Assembly (NCBI GenBank): GCA_947166165.1
Contig: CAMVDK010000033.1
Location: 1-17,057, forward strand
Direction of reading: 5' to 3'
DNA: 17,057 nucleotides
Source of the DNA: an uncultured Porphyromonadaceae bacterium
Lineage (GTDB): Bacteria; Bacteroidota; Bacteroidia; Bacteroidales; Muribaculaceae
Made by a program: the position numbers and the translations under genes. The notes under the pieces were generated by a model, which did no database searches, was not told where the DNA came from, and saw only the letters and a program-made list of their open reading frames with translations. Below are positions 12,956-17,057 of the stretch, one piece after another. Within the stretch, counting starts at the first letter, position 1, and each line of letters opens with the position of its first letter.

Positions 12956-13669
12956 ATGAAACGAAACATCTCTCTGCTGCTGGGCATCATGATGTGTGCG
13001 CTGGCAGCGTCGGCAACCGACTATGTGGGACGCATGACCGTGCAAGGCGCCACCGGCCAAGCCGTGAAGGACGACGCACGCGTCACCGTGGAGCAGAACA
13101 CCAACGGCACCTACAAGGTGACCATGCACGACTTCATCATCGTGTACAACGGAGTCGGCTACCCGTTGCCCACGTTGGAATACGACAACCTGAACGGCAC
13201 CACCGGCACCGACGGCTACACCCACGTGAGCGGCACCATCAACATGGGCGTGAAGGACATTGAAGGCTACGAGAACTTCATCCCCGAGCAATATCGCAGC
13301 TACCTGAGCTACGTGACCAACAAGCAGTTCCCCGTCAACTTCAACGGCAAGTTCAACAGCCGTGACATGACGGCGCACATCGACACCTACATCCTCGTCG
13401 AGGCTGAGCCTTATCCGGGCTACACCATGACCTATGTGAACACGCCGATGAATATCGACTACACCGGCACGGCCGTGAACACCTACAAGCGCGGCGACAT
13501 CGACGGCAACGGCTATGTGGACATCGACGATGTGAACATCATGGTGAACATCCTCATCAAGAAGGACCAGGCCAGCAACTATGGCAGCCGTGCCTATCTG
13601 GTGGGCGGCGACGTGGTCACCGTGTCGGACCTCAACGCGCTCATCAACATCCTGCTCGGCAAGGGCTGA
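12956..13669 (+). CDS. Secreted calycin-like protein with C-terminal dockerin
   Basis: This 237-residue protein has a signal peptide at 1-20 (cut after ALAASA), a beta-rich domain at about 22-172 resembling the Bacteroidales calycin-like domain (Pfam PF13944), and a dockerin at about 179-237. The calycin part opens with YVGRMTV and contains GTYKVTMHDFIIVYNGVGYP. Calycins are beta-barrels that often bind small hydrophobic ligands. The first dockerin loop is intact (GDIDGNGYVDIDDVNIMVNI). The second, AYLVGGDVVTVSDLNALINI, has lost the Asp/Asn residues expected at its first calcium positions. The ATG at 12956 is chosen over an upstream TTG (12914) that lies inside the promoter box. It is first in a likely three-gene operon; the next gene starts 43 bases on. 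The dockerin partner is unknown. Confidence 0.85.
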   Translation: MKRNISLLLGIMMCALAASATDYVGRMTVQGATGQAVKDDARVTVEQNTNGTYKVTMHDFIIVYNGVGYPLPTLEYDNLNGTTGTDGYTHVSGTINMGVKDIEGYENFIPEQYRSYLSYVTNKQFPVNFNGKFNSRDMTAHIDTYILVEAEPYPGYTMTYVNTPMNIDYTGTAVNTYKRGDIDGNGYVDIDDVNIMVNILIKKDQASNYGSRAYLVGGDVVTVSDLNALINILLGKG

Positions 13670-13712
13670 CCCTGCCGCAGCAATGAGTACGAACCCCATC
13701 CACCCATTGGCT

Positions 13713-14633
13713 ATGAAACGACTCTCTCTACTGATGGCATTCGTGTTCGCCGTGTTGTGCGCCTGGTCGCAGCAACTCACCATAGGCACCTACAACGTGC
13801 GCATGCTCAACGACGGCGACCAGCAGCAGCGGGGCGAGGTGTGGGACACGCGCTGCCGGGTGATGTGCGACCTGATGAACTTCGTGCAGCCCGACGCCTT
13901 CGGCGCGCAGGAGGTGACCCACCCGCAGCTGGTCGACATGCTTGCCCAACTCGACGACTACGCGGTCACCGGACGCGCGCGCGACGACGGCAGGCAGCAG
14001 GGCGAGTACTCATGCATCTTCTACAAGAAAAGCCGGCTGCGGCTGCTCAAGGAGGGCACCTTCTGGCTCAGCGAGACACCCGACAAGGTGAGCAAGGGTT
14101 GGGACGGCGCGTGCCGCCGTGTGTGTTCGTGGGCCAAGTTCCGCACCCGAAACGGGGCCTTCACCTTCTATCACTTCAACCTGCATTTGGACCATGTGGG
14201 GGTGGTGGCGCGGCGCGAGGCCGCCAAGCTGGTGATGCAGCGCATACGCAAGATTGCCAAAGGTGCCCCCGTGGTGCTCACCGGCGACTTCAACGTCGAC
14301 CAGAACGATGAGGTGTACAACACCTTCGCCCAGAGCGGCCTGCTCAACGACAGCTACACCGTGGCCCGGCTGCGGTTTGCCCAGAACGGCACCTTTGTCG
14401 ACTTCGACCCCACGGCCAAGACCGAGAGCCGCATCGACCACATCTTCGTCTCGCCACGGTTCAAAGTGGAGAACTACGCCGTGCTCACCGACGGCTACTG
14501 GACCCCGACAGCCGCCAGCGACTCGCTGAACGGCACCGCCGGAGGGCCGCCGGAGCTGCGCGTGGCCCCCTTCCGCCTGCACACTCCGAGCGACCATTAC
14601 CCCGTGATTGTGAAAATGCGCATCGGCCGGTGA
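13713..14633 (+). CDS. Secreted endonuclease/exonuclease/phosphatase-family hydrolase
   Basis: This 306-residue protein has a signal peptide at 1-20 (cut near AWSQ) and one endonuclease/exonuclease/phosphatase (EEP) domain. All the usual active-site blocks are present: Asn28 in IGTYNVRM, Glu67 in FGAQEV, the HLDH block at 158-161, Asp192 and Asn194 in TGDFNVDQ, Asp242-His243 in RIDHIFVS, and Asp294-His295 in PSDHYPV. It is therefore probably active, with a divalent metal. The family includes DNases, sphingomyelinases and inositol phosphatases; the substrate cannot be told from sequence, and export argues against DNA repair. An in-frame ATG at 13683 adds ten residues without signal character, so 13713 is preferred. 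It lies between the calycin-dockerin and glycosidase-like genes in the same direction, with no promoter box on either side. Confidence 0.9.
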   Translation: MKRLSLLMAFVFAVLCAWSQQLTIGTYNVRMLNDGDQQQRGEVWDTRCRVMCDLMNFVQPDAFGAQEVTHPQLVDMLAQLDDYAVTGRARDDGRQQGEYSCIFYKKSRLRLLKEGTFWLSETPDKVSKGWDGACRRVCSWAKFRTRNGAFTFYHFNLHLDHVGVVARREAAKLVMQRIRKIAKGAPVVLTGDFNVDQNDEVYNTFAQSGLLNDSYTVARLRFAQNGTFVDFDPTAKTESRIDHIFVSPRFKVENYAVLTDGYWTPTAASDSLNGTAGGPPELRVAPFRLHTPSDHYPVIVKMRIGR

Positions 14634-14637
14634 CTCT

Positions 14638-14704
14638 CCCCCCCGACCGTGACCACCCCCTCTACAGAGCATTCCCCCTGTCCGCAAAGTGACACGCCCC
14701 CCCC
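14638..14704. repeat. Two C homopolymer tracts in the gap before the glycosidase-like gene
   Basis: C7 at 14638-14644 and C8 at 14697-14704 lie in the 109-base gap between the hydrolase stop and the glycosidase-like ATG. They are slippage-prone. The second lies between two possible in-frame starts of the glycosidase-like gene (14689 and 14743), so a length change there would disable only the upstream start. Confidence 0.6.
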
Positions 14705-14742
14705 ATATCCACCCATCAGCCCGAGCAGCAGCGCCCACCGCA

Positions 14743-16881
14743 ATGCTGCTCGCCGCTGCATTATGCGCCCTGCTCCTGGCCACCGCCGCCTGCGCGCGGC
14801 GAGGCATGGGCAACCATGTGGTGGCGCAGAACGAGGCCTTTGTGCTCACGGGCGACAGCCTGGTGGAGGGCGGCATCGTGGCCACGGCCAGCACGCCGCA
14901 GCACATCGAGTCGAGCCTGACGCGCGAGCGCCTCGACTCGATAGCCGCCGCCTACGCCCGCCACGCCGGCGCCGACACCTCAAGCCGCGCGGCGCTGCCC
15001 ACACTGGTGGGCGGGAAGCCCTGGCGCGCTGCCGGCCCTCACGACGGCTATCCGCAATTCGAATGCCCGCAGCGCCTCGTGGAGGCGATCCACAACATGA
15101 ACCTCGACCACATCGCCGAGGGAAGCGAGGGCCGGGCCACCTTTGCCGCCGAGGGCGACACCGCCCGCCTGCTCACTGCCATCGCCCTCTCGCTGGCCTG
15201 GCTCGAGCCGCAACGCTCGCAACGCACCCTGCAGCAGCTGGCACCCGGCGGACGCATCGCCCCGCTCGACGGCTGGCCGGCCAGCGCCACCCACCTGGCT
15301 TGGGCGGCAGCGGCCTGGAACGTCTATCTGGCCACGGGCGACCGCCACTGGCTCGCCCAGCTCCACAGCGTGCTGCTCGCCACTCTGGCCTACGATGCCC
15401 GCCTGCTCGCCGACCCGGTCACCAACCTGCTGCACGGCGGCACGCAGCACCGCGCAGCACCTTATCCCAGCTGGATGCTGGCCGCCGACGTGGCACAGAC
15501 GCAGCCGCTGGCGGCCAACACATTGGCAGCGCATGCCTATCAGATTCTCGCCGCCGCCGACGAAGAGCTGGGGCTGCTCCACAACCACGACGGCGACGCG
15601 CAACGCCTGAAGGATGCCATCAACCAGCAGCTGTGGGACGAGCCCATGGGGTGCTACTCCGCCTATCTCTACGGCCCCTCGGCGCCGCTGCGCGCCCCGG
15701 TGTCCGACAATCTGGCGCAGGCGCTGGCCGTGCTTTGGGACATTGCCGACGACGACCGCGCCACCACCTTGCTCGAGCGCACGCCCGTAGGCCACCACGG
15801 CGTGCCACCCTCTTGGCCCGACGAGGGCCACATCGAGCCTTACTTTGCCCACCCGTCCTGGCCTTCGCTGCAAGCCCTCTGGGTGATGGCGGCCGCCCAT
15901 ACCGGCAACGAGGAGATGATGCGTCGTGGGCTGGCGGCCCTGCTCCGCGCCCAGGCCCTGTTCGAGTCGCGCCACATCGCCCAAAAAGGCCTTCCGCTCA
16001 GCGACCTCTGCACGGCGGCGAGCAGCATGGCCGTCACGCTGCGCGTGCTGGCTGGACTGCGGTTCACCACCGACGGCCTGGAGTTTGCCCCTATGGTGCC
16101 CGCCTGCCTGCCAGGCGACAAAACGCTGCGAGGCCTGCGATACCGCCAAGCCGTGCTCGACATCACGCTGCGCGGCACCGGCAACGACGTGGCCGGCATC
16201 ACCATCGACGGCCAGCGCGCGCAGCAGGGATTCGTGCCCGCCACGCTCACTGGCCACCACACCATCGTGGTGGAACTGCAGCCCGGACACACCCAGGGCA
16301 GCGTGACGCTTTCGAACCCGGGCGTGGCGCTGCCCCCCACACCCGAGGTGGTGTGGACCGCCGACAGCGGCTGCGTGACCAACTATGTGGCCGGCGGTTC
16401 CTACCGCCTTGTGACCAACGGTGCCCTCGGCCCCGTGCTGAGCGACATGGCCTTCGCGCTCACCGACGCCACCACGCTGCAGGGGGCCACCGTGCTTTCG
16501 GTGGCAATGGCCGGAAGGCGGTGCTACGGCTTCGCGGCGCGTCCCATCGTGGTGAGTGGCAGCGACAGCTACACCATCAGCATCACACCGCAGCCCGGCC
16601 CCGACAGCCTGACCGTGGAACTGACGGCGGCGCGAGGCGGCCAGCACCTGCTCCAGGTAGACTACACCGGCCCGGCCACCGGTTGCGACGCCCTGCTGGT
16701 GAGCGCCAACACCCATCACCAGGGCGGCCTGCTGCTGCCTGGTGCCCCTTCTGGCGGCACAGCCACCAGCACCACGCTCACCATAGCGCTGCTGCGCGGC
16801 CGCAACCGCCTCACGCTCACCCGCCCGCCAGGTATCCCCCCCCGCGCCACCCCCACCACACTGCGCATCATCAAGAAGTAG
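14743..16881 (+). CDS. Six-hairpin glycosidase-like lipoprotein
   Basis: This 712-residue protein begins with a lipoprotein signal ending in LATAAC (Cys17). A helical region at about 90-460 resembles the (alpha/alpha)6 six-hairpin glycosidases of the GH63/MGH1-like group seen in Bacteroides. Recognisable parts are IAPLDGWPASATHLAWAAAAW, VYLATGDRHWL, PYPSWMLAAD, LKDAINQQLWDEPMGCYSAY, GNEEMMRRGLAALLRAQALF and LAGLRFTTDGLEFAPMVP. A beta-rich stretch follows (RYRQAVLDITLRGTG onward), then a further beta-type C-terminal domain to residue 712. A block that I remember as FLDWREQ in relatives reads GTQHRAAPYPSW here, so activity is doubtful. The start at 14743 puts the lipoprotein signal first; the ATG at 14689 adds 18 non-signal residues. 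It is last in the operon and ends at a strong terminator. Base composition is very GC-rich. Confidence 0.8.
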   Translation: MLLAAALCALLLATAACARRGMGNHVVAQNEAFVLTGDSLVEGGIVATASTPQHIESSLTRERLDSIAAAYARHAGADTSSRAALPTLVGGKPWRAAGPHDGYPQFECPQRLVEAIHNMNLDHIAEGSEGRATFAAEGDTARLLTAIALSLAWLEPQRSQRTLQQLAPGGRIAPLDGWPASATHLAWAAAAWNVYLATGDRHWLAQLHSVLLATLAYDARLLADPVTNLLHGGTQHRAAPYPSWMLAADVAQTQPLAANTLAAHAYQILAAADEELGLLHNHDGDAQRLKDAINQQLWDEPMGCYSAYLYGPSAPLRAPVSDNLAQALAVLWDIADDDRATTLLERTPVGHHGVPPSWPDEGHIEPYFAHPSWPSLQALWVMAAAHTGNEEMMRRGLAALLRAQALFESRHIAQKGLPLSDLCTAASSMAVTLRVLAGLRFTTDGLEFAPMVPACLPGDKTLRGLRYRQAVLDITLRGTGNDVAGITIDGQRAQQGFVPATLTGHHTIVVELQPGHTQGSVTLSNPGVALPPTPEVVWTADSGCVTNYVAGGSYRLVTNGALGPVLSDMAFALTDATTLQGATVLSVAMAGRRCYGFAARPIVVSGSDSYTISITPQPGPDSLTVELTAARGGQHLLQVDYTGPATGCDALLVSANTHHQGGLLLPGAPSGGTATSTTLTIALLRGRNRLTLTRPPGIPPRATPTTLRIIKK
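16836..16843. repeat. C8 tract inside the end of the glycosidase-like gene
   Basis: Eight C lie 38 bases before the stop codon (encoding part of GIPPRATP). A one-base change in tract length would replace the last dozen residues and remove the normal stop. Confidence 0.6.
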
Positions 16882-16885
16882 CCCC

Positions 16886-16925
16886 AAAGCGGGACAAAAG
16901 GGTCGGAGGTTACTGTCCCGCTTTT
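16886..16925 (+). terminator. Intrinsic terminator of the calycin-dockerin operon
   Basis: AAAGCGGGACA (16886-16896) and TGTCCCGCTTT (16914-16924) form a perfect 11-bp stem with a 17-base loop, ending in TTTT. It starts 5 bases after the stop at 16881. The T run is short, but the stem is strong. Confidence 0.8.
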
Positions 16926-16968
16926 GCCCTACTCATCTCAACAGAAATTCGCCTAATTGTGCAAGAAT

Positions 16969-16993
16969 CTTATGCTCTTATAGTCTAAAAAAC
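16969..16993 (+). repeat. Second copy of the left-end repeat unit
   Basis: This 25-base unit (CTTATGCTCTTATAGTCTAA then AAAAC) matches 419-443 at 23 of 25 positions in the same orientation. It lies just before the adapter at the contig end, which suggests a dispersed repeat family that may have stopped the assembly. Confidence 0.65.
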
Positions 16994-17019
16994 TTGGGGA
17001 ACTATCTGCTTGTTGTCCC

Positions 17020-17057
17020 AGATCGGAAGAGCGTCGTGTAGGGAAAGAGTGTAGATC
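17020..17057. other. Illumina adapter sequence, not genomic
   Basis: The last 38 bases, starting AGATCGGAAGAGCGTCGTGT and ending AGTGTAGATC, match the reverse complement of the Illumina TruSeq universal (P5-side) adapter as I know it, with no mismatch. It is read-through of a short insert left in the assembly and should be trimmed. Confidence 0.97.

Noticed and set aside
12812..13789. Leftward open frame extending the DKNYV gene upstream to 13789
   Set aside because: It runs antisense through the calycin-dockerin gene and across both divergent promoters. A lipoprotein signal starting at 12811 marks the real start.
14649..16988. Overlapping rightward frame and long leftward frame (14980-16887) over the glycosidase-like gene
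   Set aside because: Arg/Pro/His-rich compositions typical of out-of-frame reading in GC-rich genes. The frame 14743-16881 has a lipobox and family blocks.

Overview
This window looks like a contig end from a gut-type Bacteroidales (Bacteroidota) genome. Evidence: a repeated promoter layout of TTTG or NTTG, about 20 bases, then TAnnTTTG, found in front of most transcription units; no clear Shine-Dalgarno sites; many lipoproteins; C-terminal dockerin modules; and a TPR/transmembrane/coiled-coil/HTH regulator of a type common in Bacteroidales. Genus cannot be fixed from what I can see. The last 38 bases (17020-17057) are not genomic: they match the Illumina TruSeq adapter read through in reverse complement.

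Layout. (1) 1-1805: the signal-peptide start of a leftward gene, an AT-rich gap holding a large imperfect palindrome built from degenerate repeats, a leftward secreted dockerin protein, and a broken dockerin gene that keeps its promoter and signal peptide. (2) 1806-4853: a leftward membrane TPR-HTH regulator and a leftward gamma-type carbonic anhydrase, then a structured gap. (3) 4854-7621, rightward: tRNA-Thr(CGT) with its terminator, a stand-alone LytTR DNA-binding protein overlapping a phosphodiester-glycosidase-like envelope protein, then an unknown lipoprotein behind a long structured leader. (4) 7801-10417, rightward: a class I aminotransferase and an unknown lipoprotein. (5) 10530-12811, leftward: a DKNYV-type lipoprotein and the dipeptidase PepD, probably co-transcribed. 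(6) 12956-16881, rightward from a divergent promoter: a calycin-like protein with a dockerin, a secreted endonuclease/exonuclease/phosphatase-family hydrolase and a six-hairpin-type glycosidase-like lipoprotein, closed by a strong terminator. A copy of the left-hand repeat and the adapter follow.

How the parts may work together. Most products are exported or membrane-bound, so this is largely an envelope and secretion neighbourhood with a few housekeeping genes (tRNA, aminotransferase, PepD, carbonic anhydrase). The best regulatory lead is an 18-base element shared 16 of 18 by the promoters of the TPR-HTH regulator and of the neighbouring dockerin unit, with extra TGGAGAT copies upstream of the regulator. 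This suggests an autoregulated membrane one-component regulator that also controls the dockerin genes. I see no CRISPR array, no phage or integrase genes and no complete insertion sequence.
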